Assembly (NCBI RefSeq): GCF_022662375.1
Contig: NZ_JAKNQL010000013.1
Span: forward strand, 62,001 to 126,000
DNA: 64,000 nucleotides
Reading direction: 5' to 3'
Origin: Pseudomonas sp. CROZ-RG-20F-R04-15
Lineage (GTDB): Bacteria; Pseudomonadota; Gammaproteobacteria; Pseudomonadales; Pseudomonadaceae
The position numbers were made by a program, and so were the translations under genes. This document shows positions 25,737 to 34,732 of the stretch, piece by piece. The number at the start of each line of letters is the position of its first letter. Position 1 is the first letter of the stretch. The notes beneath the pieces are model-generated. The model saw only the letters and a program-made list of their open reading frames with translations. It made no database searches and was not told the DNA's origin.

Positions 25737-26690
25737 TTATTTCATCTCACGCCATCGGCTTCGGGCGTGGAGATACGCCGTCAAATCGCTGTAACCTAGT
25801 TGAGCAGCAATATCCGTTAATGACTCTCCTTGCAATTCAAGATGCATTTCCAATTCTGCGCGAATCTGGTCGAGCAATTGTCTGAAGGTTGTACCTTGCT
25901 CTTCCAGCCGTCTGCGCAAGGTCCTTGGTGTCTGGTGCAGCGACTTCGCCAGATTGTCCAGATTGGGAATTTCACGTCTCGCTAGAGATCGTCGCGCTCC
26001 TTCAGCAACCTTGGCTGACCAACCGCTGAAATTCCGATGCGCGGCAATCCGTCGATCCAGCTCCTGCGTTAATAATTCCAACATCCCGTGATGACGGGTT
26101 TGCATTGGCAGGCTTAAGCTTCGAGGATGAAAATAGAAGCAGTTGATCGAGCAATCAAACTCAACTCGATCACCAAACCATTGGGTGTACTGCTTGTAAT
26201 ACGACGGACGCGAATGAGTGAACTTTGCCAAAATCGGCTGCACATTGTGTCCTGTACCTCGTCGTAACTGCGCAATGGACATCACCCCGTAGTGTTCAAC
26301 GACATACCGCGCCAACTCTCCTGGCGCATCAACGTTCAATTCGACTCCGACGCCGTTTTCGTCTTTCACCAACCTTACATTGTCTGTGTCCGAGGCAAGA
26401 GGTGCATATCGGGCCCAAAGGTGCATGGCTGACAAAATATCTGGACTGTACAGGCAAAGATAAGCCAGGACATGCCAGTCCTGGGGTGTGAATAACGCGA
26501 ACAATTTTAATCCGATCGCCGGATCGATACGGGCCGCTTCGCGCCACAGTTGATCCAGTTCGATCAGGTTGTAATCCGTACTTTTCCGGGCAACCTGGCT
26601 ATCAAGGAAGCGCTCCAATACCTGGCCCAGCCTGCCGCGATGAAAGCGTTGGGGTGGGCGGTTGGCCGGTTCTAGCTCAATTTTGTCCAT
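25737..26690 (-). CDS. AraC family transcriptional regulator, short C-terminus
   Basis: 317 residues from ATG 26690 (MDKIELEPANRPP); an in-frame start at 26699 adds three residues. It has an OruR/ArgR-like N-terminal arabinose-binding-type domain (LFALFTPQDWHVLAYLCLYSPDILSAMHLWARY) and a C-terminal helix-turn-helix pair (NLDNLAKSLHQTPRTLRRRLEEQG and SLTDIAAQLGYSDLTAYLHARSRW). The protein stops at RWREMK, soon after the second motif, whereas relatives usually run 10-20 residues longer, so the end may be slightly truncated. It is divergent from the fatty acid hydroxylase gene and probably controls it. Confidence 0.88.
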   Translation of the reverse strand: MDKIELEPANRPPQRFHRGRLGQVLERFLDSQVARKSTDYNLIELDQLWREAARIDPAIGLKLFALFTPQDWHVLAYLCLYSPDILSAMHLWARYAPLASDTDNVRLVKDENGVGVELNVDAPGELARYVVEHYGVMSIAQLRRGTGHNVQPILAKFTHSRPSYYKQYTQWFGDRVEFDCSINCFYFHPRSLSLPMQTRHHGMLELLTQELDRRIAAHRNFSGWSAKVAEGARRSLARREIPNLDNLAKSLHQTPRTLRRRLEEQGTTFRQLLDQIRAELEMHLELQGESLTDIAAQLGYSDLTAYLHARSRWREMK

Positions 26691-26766
26691 TTCGCGCATT
26701 GGGGGGACTTGCTCGCAGGTTTCTAATGAAAGGGCATTGCCCGGAAGGGCCTAAATCGAGAGCGCC

Positions 26767-27624
26767 ATGAATACAACAATGCTCGTCAATCAACCCATCG
26801 TGATAGTAGCCGGGATTTTCCTCTCCTTCATTTTGCTTGAACTTGCCTGTTCGTCGCTTCGTCAGTCGTCAGGTAGTAAACGTGACGTACTCATTGAAGT
26901 GGTCGGCTCCGGTATATTAGTGACGGTCACATTCCCTTTAGTCATGTGGCTAAGTGGCACGATACTAAATCAGGCCATCCCGGAAATGAAGGGCGCGCTG
27001 TCCTCTATTCCATGGATCGCAGGATTTGCGTTGTTTCTACTTCTGGATGACATGACCCAATATTGGTGGCATCGTCTGACTCATCGGATTCCCGCTCTTT
27101 ATGCATTGCATCGCGCACATCATTCCGCGCCCTATATGAGCATTCGCATCGTTTATCGCAACAATAGTTTCTACTATCTCTTGATGCCGGGAATCTGGCT
27201 GTCTGGCGTGTTGATTTATCTCGGGCTCGCACCCGTTTATTACGTTTATCTGATTATAAAAATGACTGTGATCTTCGCCGCACACAGCAGTGTTGCATGG
27301 GACGACAAACTTTATCGCATTCGCGTTTTACGACCGCTCATCTGGGTTCTGGAGCGAACCATCTCCACTCCATCCACTCATTCTGCGCATCACGGTTTGA
27401 CTGCAGAGGATGGCGTGACTCACTACAAAGGCAATTTCGGTAACCTGTTATTTTTATGGGATGTTTTGTTCGGAACAGCCAAAATTACCCGTAAGCGTCC
27501 GCCAGCGTACGGTATTGAACATTTGTCACCGGTAACCTGGAAAGAAGAATTGTTCTGGCCAATCGTTCGCTCCCATCGCACCGCCCCCAAAGTAAGTAAC
27601 GCTGAACAGAAGGTCGCACAATGA
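26767..27624 (+). CDS. Sterol desaturase/fatty acid hydroxylase family membrane protein
   Basis: 285 residues with four or five membrane helices and the di-iron histidine boxes of the family: HRLTH, HRAHH and HSAHH, preceded by the LDDMTQYWWHR turn. These enzymes hydroxylate or desaturate lipids using oxygen and an external electron donor. Its stop overlaps the start of an FMN reductase gene (ATGA at 27621-27624), which could supply electrons; that link is inference. The start ATG 26767 is 77 bases from the divergent AraC gene. The segment 25.7-28.2 kb looks AT-richer than its surroundings. Confidence 0.9.
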   Translation: MNTTMLVNQPIVIVAGIFLSFILLELACSSLRQSSGSKRDVLIEVVGSGILVTVTFPLVMWLSGTILNQAIPEMKGALSSIPWIAGFALFLLLDDMTQYWWHRLTHRIPALYALHRAHHSAPYMSIRIVYRNNSFYYLLMPGIWLSGVLIYLGLAPVYYVYLIIKMTVIFAAHSSVAWDDKLYRIRVLRPLIWVLERTISTPSTHSAHHGLTAEDGVTHYKGNFGNLLFLWDVLFGTAKITRKRPPAYGIEHLSPVTWKEELFWPIVRSHRTAPKVSNAEQKVAQ

Positions 27625-28214
27625 GTCGTCATATCGTTCTGCTGTCTGGTTCGAATAGATTCAACAGTCAATCAATCAAAGTTGCCCATTATCTGCGCGA
27701 GCGGTTGGAAGCACTTGAGCTTTGTGACTCAAGCGAACTAATAGATCTGGCGTCGAGCCCGCTACCGCTGTGGCCAGAAGAAGACACTCAGAAAGCCTGG
27801 AGTGTCCAGCAATCCATCCTCAAAAAAGCAACAGCATTGATCGTGATTAGCCCAGAGTGGAATGGCATGGCTTGCCCGGCCCTGAAGAACTTCTTTTTGT
27901 ACGCAGGGCTCAGCGAACTAGGACATAAGCCCGCGCTTCTGGTTGGCGTTTCGGCTGGACTTGGGGGAGCCTATCCCATTACAGAGTTACGTGCTTCAAG
28001 CTATAAAAATAGCCGGATCCTGTATTTGCCTGAGCAACTGATTATAAGAAGCGTTGAATCAGTGCTTAACAGTAAATGTCCTTCAGATGAAAATGATGTT
28101 CGTATCCGCGCACGTGCCGATTGGGCTTTGGATGTTCTTTGCCAATACGATGACGCCTTGCGTACGATACGAACTGCAATCAAACATCCACCTGAGTTCT
28201 CTACGGGGATGTGA
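27621..28214 (+). CDS. NADPH-dependent FMN reductase family protein
   Basis: 197 residues with a flavodoxin-like fold. The phosphate-binding loop is LLSGSNRFNSQSIKVA (residues 7-22), and the flavin-contacting loop SPEWNGMACPALKNFFLYAG follows strand 3, in place of the usual PEYNGSxPGxLKNALD. It reduces FMN or quinones with NAD(P)H. Translationally coupled to the fatty acid hydroxylase gene by a 4-base overlap, so it may be its reductase or a stress partner. No terminator is visible downstream. Confidence 0.88.
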   Translation: MSRHIVLLSGSNRFNSQSIKVAHYLRERLEALELCDSSELIDLASSPLPLWPEEDTQKAWSVQQSILKKATALIVISPEWNGMACPALKNFFLYAGLSELGHKPALLVGVSAGLGGAYPITELRASSYKNSRILYLPEQLIIRSVESVLNSKCPSDENDVRIRARADWALDVLCQYDDALRTIRTAIKHPPEFSTGM

Positions 28215-28452
28215 GACTGTCGAGCCTCAACAAGCTTAATAAATAAGGCTGCGTGTATATACGTTGGTTTCAACCAGGTCGATGCAGAAGTATTCAGTGT
28301 CGAATCAACAGAGTGTTGCATCGACTGGTTGATCCAGGTCAAAACGGACACGCGGCTCCGGTCGTTCACGAACGTCTGCTAATGGCCTAAAGCTTCCGGT
28401 CAAGGTCAACTATTTCCAACTCGGCGCAGACGTTGCACAGGATGGCGCTGGA
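28215..28452. other. Intergenic stretch with a degenerate repeat-like patch
   Basis: No gene is seen between the convergent FMN reductase and cupin genes. The segment 28361-28387 read on the minus strand, GGCCATTAGCAGACGTTCGT and onward, resembles patches at 4983-5002 and 1479-1506. This suggests a common, decayed intergenic element. Confidence 0.35.
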
Positions 28453-28839
28453 TTATATCCAGACGTCGTTCAAAGCCGTTCTTTCCCCATCTTCATGCCC
28501 GGTGTTCAAAATGCCTCGTGGCTCGATCATCATCAGTTTTGCTTCACCTTCTGCAGCTGTCCGATGTTCCACGCCACGGGGTACTACATACAGTTCACCT
28601 GGATTCACATAGACGCAGCCTTCCGGCAGGTCGATGCGCAAGGTGCCTTCCAGCACAAGAAATGCCTCGTCTGTCTCGGGGTGTGAGTGCCAGATGAATT
28701 CGCCTTCGATTCGCACAACCTTGAACTGGTAGTCATTCATCTCCGCAATAACCCTAGGACTCCATTGTTGTTCGATGAGCGAAGCTTTACGTGCCAGGTT
28801 TACAGGAACTGATGATTGTTGATGACGGAGCTTTGACAT
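28453..28839 (-). CDS. Cupin domain protein
   Basis: 128 residues from ATG 28839 with AGAGGA upstream. A single cupin: motif 1 HSHPETDEAFLVLEGTLRIDL (the HxHxxxxExxxxxxG pattern, about residues 52-72) and motif 2 VNPGELYVVPRGVEHRTAAE. Its histidines and glutamate should bind one metal ion. It could be a small isomerase, dioxygenase or sensor. It lies 73 bases downstream of the AraC gene in the same direction, so it may be regulated by or co-transcribed with it. Confidence 0.88.
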   Translation of the reverse strand: MSKLRHQQSSVPVNLARKASLIEQQWSPRVIAEMNDYQFKVVRIEGEFIWHSHPETDEAFLVLEGTLRIDLPEGCVYVNPGELYVVPRGVEHRTAAEGEAKLMMIEPRGILNTGHEDGERTALNDVWI

Positions 28840-28911
28840 GACGAATCCTCTGTGGTCGAAGTCGTCATCCTATAGAGCATGGAGCAGGGCGCTCTTGTAC
28901 GTTCCTGCAAG

Positions 28912-29736
28912 TCAGCGTGCGGCCCGCAATCGTTCCAGCCAGCGCATGGGTGGAACTCCGTAGCAGCGGCTGAAGTGTCGGGTCATATGACTTTGATCGT
29001 GGAAACCCGCGACGAGGGCCGCATCCACCAGGGTGAAACCTTCAAGCACCAATGCGCGGAACCGATCCAGACGGCGCAGGGTGACAAATCGGTAAGGGCT
29101 CGTACCGTAAAGTGTTCTGAAGTCGCGTGACAGGCTCCAGCGCTCGCGCCCACTGGCGTGCTCCAGCATTTCCAGGGTAATGCAGGTGTGCACATTTTCG
29201 AGGATGAATGCTCTGGCGCGCTCGGCTGCGCGGTAATCCAGACGCTTGCGCCCGCGCGGCTTGCCCCCGACGGCACGCAACGCCATCGCCAAGTCATACA
29301 GCGCGTCCTGTTCCTCGAGTGTTTCCAGTGGATGATCCACCGCTTGCACGAATGCTTCACTGGCATGAAACAGACGCGGATCGCTCGAAAGTCCCCCTGC
29401 GATAAAGGGCAAGGGTTCCCCGCCCAGGACGTTCTGGATTAATGCCGGATCAACGTAGGCCATTCGATAACGAAAGCCTGCGTCGGTGCCGGCCATACCA
29501 TCGTGGAGTTCGTCGGGGTGAAGCACGAGCGTGTTGCCGGGAACACCGTGGCGCATCGAGCCTGCGTAATGAAAGCTCTGTACGCCCGCCAACGTTCGAC
29601 CTATCGAGTAGGTGTCGTGTCGATGAGGATCGTAGCCGTGGCTGCCGAACCACGCTTCGATACGCTCGATGCCTCCGGCTTGAACACTGCGGATGACCCA
29701 GTCGGCGGTGCCGGCCTGGCCTTTTTTCTGATCCAT
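28912..29736 (-). CDS. AraC family transcriptional regulator
   Basis: 274 residues from ATG 29736 (GGGAAGG upstream); an in-frame frame extends to 29826 without a better site. An N-terminal cupin sensor (FGSHGYDPHRHDTYSIGRTLAGVQSFHYAG, then HPDELHDGMA) is followed by two helix-turn-helix motifs (TLEMLEHASGRERWSLSRDFRTLYGTSPYRFVTLRRLD and DAALVAGFHDQSHMTRHFSRCYGVPPMRW). It is the type that senses small metabolites, often amines or aromatic acids. It lies upstream of a cupin gene and next to another regulator with the same orientation. Confidence 0.9.
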   Translation of the reverse strand: MDQKKGQAGTADWVIRSVQAGGIERIEAWFGSHGYDPHRHDTYSIGRTLAGVQSFHYAGSMRHGVPGNTLVLHPDELHDGMAGTDAGFRYRMAYVDPALIQNVLGGEPLPFIAGGLSSDPRLFHASEAFVQAVDHPLETLEEQDALYDLAMALRAVGGKPRGRKRLDYRAAERARAFILENVHTCITLEMLEHASGRERWSLSRDFRTLYGTSPYRFVTLRRLDRFRALVLEGFTLVDAALVAGFHDQSHMTRHFSRCYGVPPMRWLERLRAAR

Positions 29737-29862
29737 GAATGTGTACCTTCCCGACTCTGCGCGGTAGTGGTGAATATTTATCTGACGGAACTCATGTTCG
29801 CCACAGCAAACCTTCAACCTCATCAAATTTGCCGGCGACCTTCAGATAAGTCTCAGCCCAGA

Positions 29863-30765
29863 TCAAACCACAGTGGGCCGCAACGCCTGCGCCAGTTCAA
29901 TCAGTGCGCGCAATCGCGCCGGCACGAAGCGATGGCCCGAGTAGTAGAGCCTCAACCCGCCAAACGACGGGCACCACGGCATCAACACCGGCACCAGGGC
30001 GCCGCTCGCCAGTTCTTCCTGGATGAACCACTCGGAAATGAACCCAATGCCGAGGCCCGACACCACGGCTTGTTTGATGGCCAGCAACTCGTTGGAGGCG
30101 AAGGACACCGGCAAATCCATCTGCAGCTTTTGGCCATCGCACTCCAATTCCCACTGGTAGAGGCCACCATGGGCCATGCGCATGCCGATGCTCCGGTGGG
30201 TGAGCAGATCTCGCGGATGCTCGGGCACGCCGTGGCGTTCGAAGTACTCGGGCGTGGCCACCACGAGCATGCGGATGTCACCTGAGAGTGCCACGGCAAT
30301 CATGTCTTGCGGCACAGACTCTGCCAGGCGAATCCCGGCGTCGAAGCCACCGGCGATGATGTCGACCATGCTTGATTCGCTGACGATGTCGATGCGCACT
30401 TCGGGATAGCGCTGAGCGTACTGCTTCAATAGCGGATCCAACAGCAGGCAGGCCGCGCCATGCGGTGCATTGATGCGCAATGTGCCGCTGGGTTCATCGG
30501 GGCCGACGCTGGCTTCTTCGCCGGCACTTTTGATCTGTGCCAACGCAGGGGCGATGCGGGCCACATAGCGTTGGCCGATGTCGGTGAGGGCAACGCTGCG
30601 CGTGGAGCGATTGAACAGGCGCACTTTCAGGCGTGCTTCCAGGCCGGCCACCGCGCTGCTCACGGCGGTAGTGGACATGCCCAACTCCTGTGCTGCGCCG
30701 CGAAAACTGCTGCGGCGCGCCACGGCCAGTAACACTTCCAGCTCGGTCATTGCTGTTCTGTGCAT
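29863..30765 (-). CDS. LysR family transcriptional regulator
   Basis: 300 residues from ATG 30765, chosen because AGGA lies 7 bases upstream; a further in-frame start at 30801 lacks one. Helix-turn-helix SFRGAAQELGMSTTAVSSAVAGLEARLKVRLFNRSTRSVALT, then effector domain SGTLRINAPHGAACLLLDPLLKQYAQRYPEVRID. It is divergent from the aldehyde dehydrogenase gene at 30889 with 123 bases between, so it probably controls that gene. Confidence 0.92.
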   Translation of the reverse strand: MHRTAMTELEVLLAVARRSSFRGAAQELGMSTTAVSSAVAGLEARLKVRLFNRSTRSVALTDIGQRYVARIAPALAQIKSAGEEASVGPDEPSGTLRINAPHGAACLLLDPLLKQYAQRYPEVRIDIVSESSMVDIIAGGFDAGIRLAESVPQDMIAVALSGDIRMLVVATPEYFERHGVPEHPRDLLTHRSIGMRMAHGGLYQWELECDGQKLQMDLPVSFASNELLAIKQAVVSGLGIGFISEWFIQEELASGALVPVLMPWCPSFGGLRLYYSGHRFVPARLRALIELAQALRPTVV

Positions 30766-30888
30766 GGATTGTCCTGAATATAAGGATGCTTCATCAGCCA
30801 AAGGATGGCTTATCGGAATAATGAACCCTTCTTAGACTCCATCACAGAGGCTCGATTCAGGCGAGTCGTTTTTGAGCGAGGAGTCGCC

Positions 30889-32319
30889 ATGCAACGTATT
30901 GAACATATCTACATCAACGGCGAGTTCGTCCTTCCACACGGTCAGGAATGGTTTGATCTTCATAACCCGAGCACCGAGGAAGTCATCGGCCAGGTTCGGC
31001 TGGGCGATGCACTGGACGCACAGCGCGCGATCGCAGCCGCCAAGGTTGCGTTCCCAGCGTGGGCCCGTACCAGCCGGGAGGAGCGCATTGCGGCACTGCA
31101 CCGCATGCACCGGGCCATGGCGGCAAGGGAGGAGGAGCTGCTGGAAGCCATCCTCGTGGAGTACGGCGCGCCTGCGGTTCGCGGGCGCTGGATGGCGACT
31201 TATCCGGCCGAGGTGATTGCGCAGGCAATCGATGCACTGGAGGCATTCGATTTCGAGGAACAGGTCGGTATGGCCAGGGTCATTCTGACGCCCGTGGGCG
31301 TGACCGGTTTGATCACGCCCTGGAACAGCAATGCGGGCTTCATCTGCAACAAGCTGGCCACCGCGCTGGCAGCAGGCTGCACCGCCGTCATCAAGCCTAG
31401 CGAGATGAGCGCGTTGCAGACGCAGGTCGTGGTCAGGGCGTTGCACGAGGCGGGGCTGCCACCGGGTGTATTCAATGTCATCAACGGACGGGGCGATGTG
31501 GTTGGCGAGGAGATCGCCCGCCATCCCGACGTTGCCAAGATCTCGTTCACGGGTTCGTCCGCTATCGGCCAGCATCTGGTCAAAACTGGTGCGGACACTA
31601 TGAAGCGTGTGACGCTTGAACTCGGCGGCAAATCGCCCACAGTGGTGCTTGACGATGCGGATTTCCAGGCCGTCATGCCGCTGGTGCTGCAAGCCGGATT
31701 TCTCAACAGCGGCCAGGCTTGCATCGCAGGCACTCGCATCCTCGTGCCGCGCCGCCGGCTGGCAGAGTTCGAGCGGATTGCGAAGGAGGGCGTCTCACAG
31801 ATCCGATCGGGCGATCCACGTGACACCGACACCGACATCGGTCCGATGGTGAGCCAGAAACAATGGGAACGAGTGCAGCGCTATATCCGTACCGGCCAGG
31901 AAGAAGGCGCGAGGTTGCTGGCGGGTGGCGAAGGTCGCCCGCAAGGCTTGCATGCCGGATGGTTCGTGAAGCCCACGATCTTCACTGATGCCAACAACCG
32001 GATGCGCATCGCGCGTGAGGAAATCTTTGGCCCCGTGCTGACGATCATCCCCTACGAGGATGATGCCGATGCGATCAGCATTGCCAACGATACGGACTAT
32101 GGGCTGAGCGCCCTGGTGCTGGGAAAAAGCGCTGAACGTTGTATTAACGTCGCCCGTCAGATCGATGCGGGGCGCGTGCTCATCAACACCCTGGCCCACG
32201 AACCACGTGCCCCCTTCGGTGGATTCAAACATTCAGGCCTTGGGCGCGAAATGGGCAGGTGGGGGATGAACGCGTATCTGGAGCCGAAGACGTTGATCAG
32301 CTATGACCCGGTGAAATGA
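30889..32319 (+). CDS. Aldehyde dehydrogenase family protein
   Basis: 476 residues from ATG 30889 with GAGGAG 6 bases upstream. It is a full-length NAD(P)-dependent aldehyde dehydrogenase: TPWNSNAGFICNK (normally TPWNFP), the coenzyme loop FTGSSAIGQHLVK, the general base Glu in LELGGKSPTVVL, the catalytic Cys in NSGQACIAGTRILV, and EEIFGPVLTIIPY. The closest relatives act on medium-chain, aromatic or betaine-like aldehydes. It is a single gene with a divergent LysR regulator, so it looks like an inducible detoxification or catabolic enzyme. Confidence 0.94.
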   Translation: MQRIEHIYINGEFVLPHGQEWFDLHNPSTEEVIGQVRLGDALDAQRAIAAAKVAFPAWARTSREERIAALHRMHRAMAAREEELLEAILVEYGAPAVRGRWMATYPAEVIAQAIDALEAFDFEEQVGMARVILTPVGVTGLITPWNSNAGFICNKLATALAAGCTAVIKPSEMSALQTQVVVRALHEAGLPPGVFNVINGRGDVVGEEIARHPDVAKISFTGSSAIGQHLVKTGADTMKRVTLELGGKSPTVVLDDADFQAVMPLVLQAGFLNSGQACIAGTRILVPRRRLAEFERIAKEGVSQIRSGDPRDTDTDIGPMVSQKQWERVQRYIRTGQEEGARLLAGGEGRPQGLHAGWFVKPTIFTDANNRMRIAREEIFGPVLTIIPYEDDADAISIANDTDYGLSALVLGKSAERCINVARQIDAGRVLINTLAHEPRAPFGGFKHSGLGREMGRWGMNAYLEPKTLISYDPVK

Positions 32320-32391
32320 CTGGGTCAGGTTCCTGTCTGGGGGCACTGCCATCCGTCGTCCGGGCTATCGGGCACATACTCAGGAGACATT

Positions 32392-33687
32392 TCATGGACT
32401 CATGATCGCCGCCAGTTTCGGATGGTTTTTCACGTAATACAGCTCTGACTCAGCGTCATCTTCCAGAAAGTGCCATATCTTTTTTGATCGCATGGAATAC
32501 ATGACGACAATCAGAAATACCCCGAGATAAAGCCACATCAAACTGGTCGCGCCGGATCTGGACATGATGGCGCCCGTCATCATGAATGAAATCGAACTTC
32601 CTAGCTGACTGATCACTAACGTGGATGCCATCAGTCGCACGCGTACGCCGGAGGGGATCGACAAGACTCTCTTGTCCATTCCAACCATCGTAATGCAAGT
32701 ACTTGCCGCCCCGGCGAAAAACAGGCAAGTACTCAACTGCCATATTTCGTCTGCTTGCGCCGCTGCGCAGAGTGCAGAAGTTAATAAAGCCCAACATCCG
32801 AGATACTTGTTGCGCTGATGTTGCCTTTTGCTAATCAGCGGGCTTAAAAAGAACAAACCTGCAACGGCTCCACCGGCGAATACCGCATTGAACAAGCCAA
32901 CGCTACCTTCAGCTAGACCGTGAGTGTGTATGAGCGTTGGCACCAGCATCGGTACGGTCGCTGTGACGGCAAAACCAAGTAGTAATCCGGAAAAGGTCAA
33001 AAATTGTTCTGGCGGTAGAACGCATTTGAGTTTAAGCCCTAAAAGCATGTCATTAACAAGATCGGTTGATGATTTTCTGGGTTGCAGGGCAGGGGCTGCG
33101 CTAATCGGTAACGCCATGGCTAAAACCACAATAGCCAGCCCCACTATCGACACAAATAGCAGCGAGACTTCCAGCGAGGAAACCGTAATGACAATACCCG
33201 CCAACAAAGGCCCCGCAACCCGGCCGACAGTAACAACGATGCGCCGGACGCGAAATGCAGCGTCCGCACGATGTTTATCAACGGTTTCCGCAGGATAGAT
33301 GCCCAAAAGAGGCTGGATCATTCCAAATGCTGATGCAGCCATCACATCGATCAGTATCAGGGCATCAAGCGAATACCAGTTTGCGGCAAAAAAGTATCGC
33401 AATACGCTCGCAATCAATAACGCAAAACAGCCGACCTTAAGCGCTGTACTGCGACGCATTGACTCAACACGCGGCGCCAGACACAACATTGAAATGATCG
33501 CCGCGAGTGCCAGGGCTGTTTCGTAGGCTGCCAGCTCCAGGAAGCTTCCTCGCTGCACGATAATCAGAGGTAGCGTCGTATTCCAACAGCCGAGGTAGAT
33601 CCAAAGTAACAAGTCCAGGCAAAGATACTTTCGAAATGTACTCAATGGGTGACTTCCTTGCTCCGCACCTTGTGTAGGGGATGTCAT
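32392..33687 (-). CDS. MFS transporter
   Basis: About 431 residues from ATG 33687; a TTG at 33711 and a GTG at 33693 are also in frame and the start is uncertain because no strong ribosome binding site is seen. Twelve membrane segments; the loop between helices 2 and 3 (APRVESMRRSTALKVG) is a degenerate MFS A motif. Codon use and base composition look AT-richer than its neighbours, as for an acquired gene. It converges on the aldehyde dehydrogenase and follows a LysR gene by 45 bases in the same direction. The substrate is unknown. Confidence 0.85.
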   Translation of the reverse strand: MTSPTQGAEQGSHPLSTFRKYLCLDLLLWIYLGCWNTTLPLIIVQRGSFLELAAYETALALAAIISMLCLAPRVESMRRSTALKVGCFALLIASVLRYFFAANWYSLDALILIDVMAASAFGMIQPLLGIYPAETVDKHRADAAFRVRRIVVTVGRVAGPLLAGIVITVSSLEVSLLFVSIVGLAIVVLAMALPISAAPALQPRKSSTDLVNDMLLGLKLKCVLPPEQFLTFSGLLLGFAVTATVPMLVPTLIHTHGLAEGSVGLFNAVFAGGAVAGLFFLSPLISKRQHQRNKYLGCWALLTSALCAAAQADEIWQLSTCLFFAGAASTCITMVGMDKRVLSIPSGVRVRLMASTLVISQLGSSISFMMTGAIMSRSGATSLMWLYLGVFLIVVMYSMRSKKIWHFLEDDAESELYYVKNHPKLAAIMSP

Positions 33688-33732
33688 TCGCACGCGCCGA
33701 ATTATCCGCAATGCAGCTGCGCAAATATCAGC

Positions 33733-34638
33733 TTACGCCTCGGCTGACATCCGGTGATGTTCCACCAGGAAGTCCACAAACAATCGTACCCGCGCCGGCA
33801 TCGTCGCGCCGCCGACGAACACCGCATGAATCGGTTCCTGGTCCCCCGGGTTCCACGCTTCCAGCAGTGAAACCAGTTCGCCGCGCTGAAGATCCTCGCT
33901 CACGCTGAACGCCCCGATACGGGCAATGCCGGCGCCCATTCGCGCGAATTGCGCCAGCGCTTCACCACTGCTGCATTCGATGTTGCCACTGACCTTCAGG
34001 GAAAACACTTTGCCATCGCGGATAAACGGCCAGTTGGGTTCGGCACGCTTGAAATTGAAGCGCAGGCAGTTGTGCTGGAGCAGGTCTTCTGGTTCCTGCG
34101 GGATGCCGTGGCGCTGCAGATACTCGGGCGATGCCACCACGACCTGGCCGGTCGTACCGATCCTGCGTGCCGTCAGCGGGCTGTCGGGCAGATGACCGAA
34201 GCGCACTGCGACGTCAGCCTGCCCGCCGAGAATATCGACCACCTCGTCGCCGAGGTTGAGGTCGACGACGATATTCGGGTAACGGGCGCTAAAGGCTGCG
34301 ACCAAGGGAACAATGGCCAGGCGTCCATGGCCAAGGGCGGCACTCACGCGCAATCTCCCCCGGGGCACGCCTTGATCGGCGATGGCTTCTTCGACCTCGT
34401 CCATGTCGGCGAGGATGCGCCGGGCGCCGCGCAGGAACGCTTCGCCCTCGGCCGTGAAAGTGATCGCTCGGGTGGTGCGCAACAGCAGGCGGGTGCCAAG
34501 CCGTTGCTCGGTGCGCGCGATGATCCGACTGACGGCCGAGGGTGTCAGGCCCAGCGCACGCGCGGCGGCCGACAGGCTACCTTCCTGCGCGACGGTGGTG
34601 AACACGCTCATTTCACCTGACCTGCCGTTGAAATCCAC
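33733..34638 (-). CDS. LysR family transcriptional regulator
   Basis: 301 residues. Helix-turn-helix SLSAAARALGLTPSAVSRIIARTEQRLGTRLLLRTTRAITFT (residues 18-58), then effector domain GRLRVSAALGHGRLAIVPLVAAFSARYPNIVVDL. It is divergent from the MFS gene at 34733 (94 bases), the probable target, and also lies upstream of the MFS gene at 32392 in the same direction. Confidence 0.93.
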   Translation of the reverse strand: MDFNGRSGEMSVFTTVAQEGSLSAAARALGLTPSAVSRIIARTEQRLGTRLLLRTTRAITFTAEGEAFLRGARRILADMDEVEEAIADQGVPRGRLRVSAALGHGRLAIVPLVAAFSARYPNIVVDLNLGDEVVDILGGQADVAVRFGHLPDSPLTARRIGTTGQVVVASPEYLQRHGIPQEPEDLLQHNCLRFNFKRAEPNWPFIRDGKVFSLKVSGNIECSSGEALAQFARMGAGIARIGAFSVSEDLQRGELVSLLEAWNPGDQEPIHAVFVGGATMPARVRLFVDFLVEHHRMSAEA

Positions 34639-34732
34639 TTGTGCCTCCTACGCAAAGGTGATTGCCAAAAATGCCATCTACCGCCTGAAAAGACAGGATC
34701 GTAGCATTGGCGGCATAGATAAGGAGCTTTCC

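Noticed and set aside
25680-25737. Coding-like sequence after the stop of the AraC gene (minus strand reads VDGKWIVISKFF)
   Set aside because: It looks vaguely like the tail of a SnoaL-type protein but is too short and has no other supporting sequence. It may only reflect chance.
33687-33711. A longer TTG start for the MFS gene at 32392
   Set aside because: The TTG at 33711 has no ribosome binding site; an Arg-rich start (MRIIRRVR) is not typical of the family. ATG 33687 is only slightly better supported.
1666-33711. Prophage, integrative element or genomic island borders in the AT-richer parts
   Set aside because: No integrase, tRNA gene, attachment repeats or phage genes are visible, so only local acquisition or decay is proposed.
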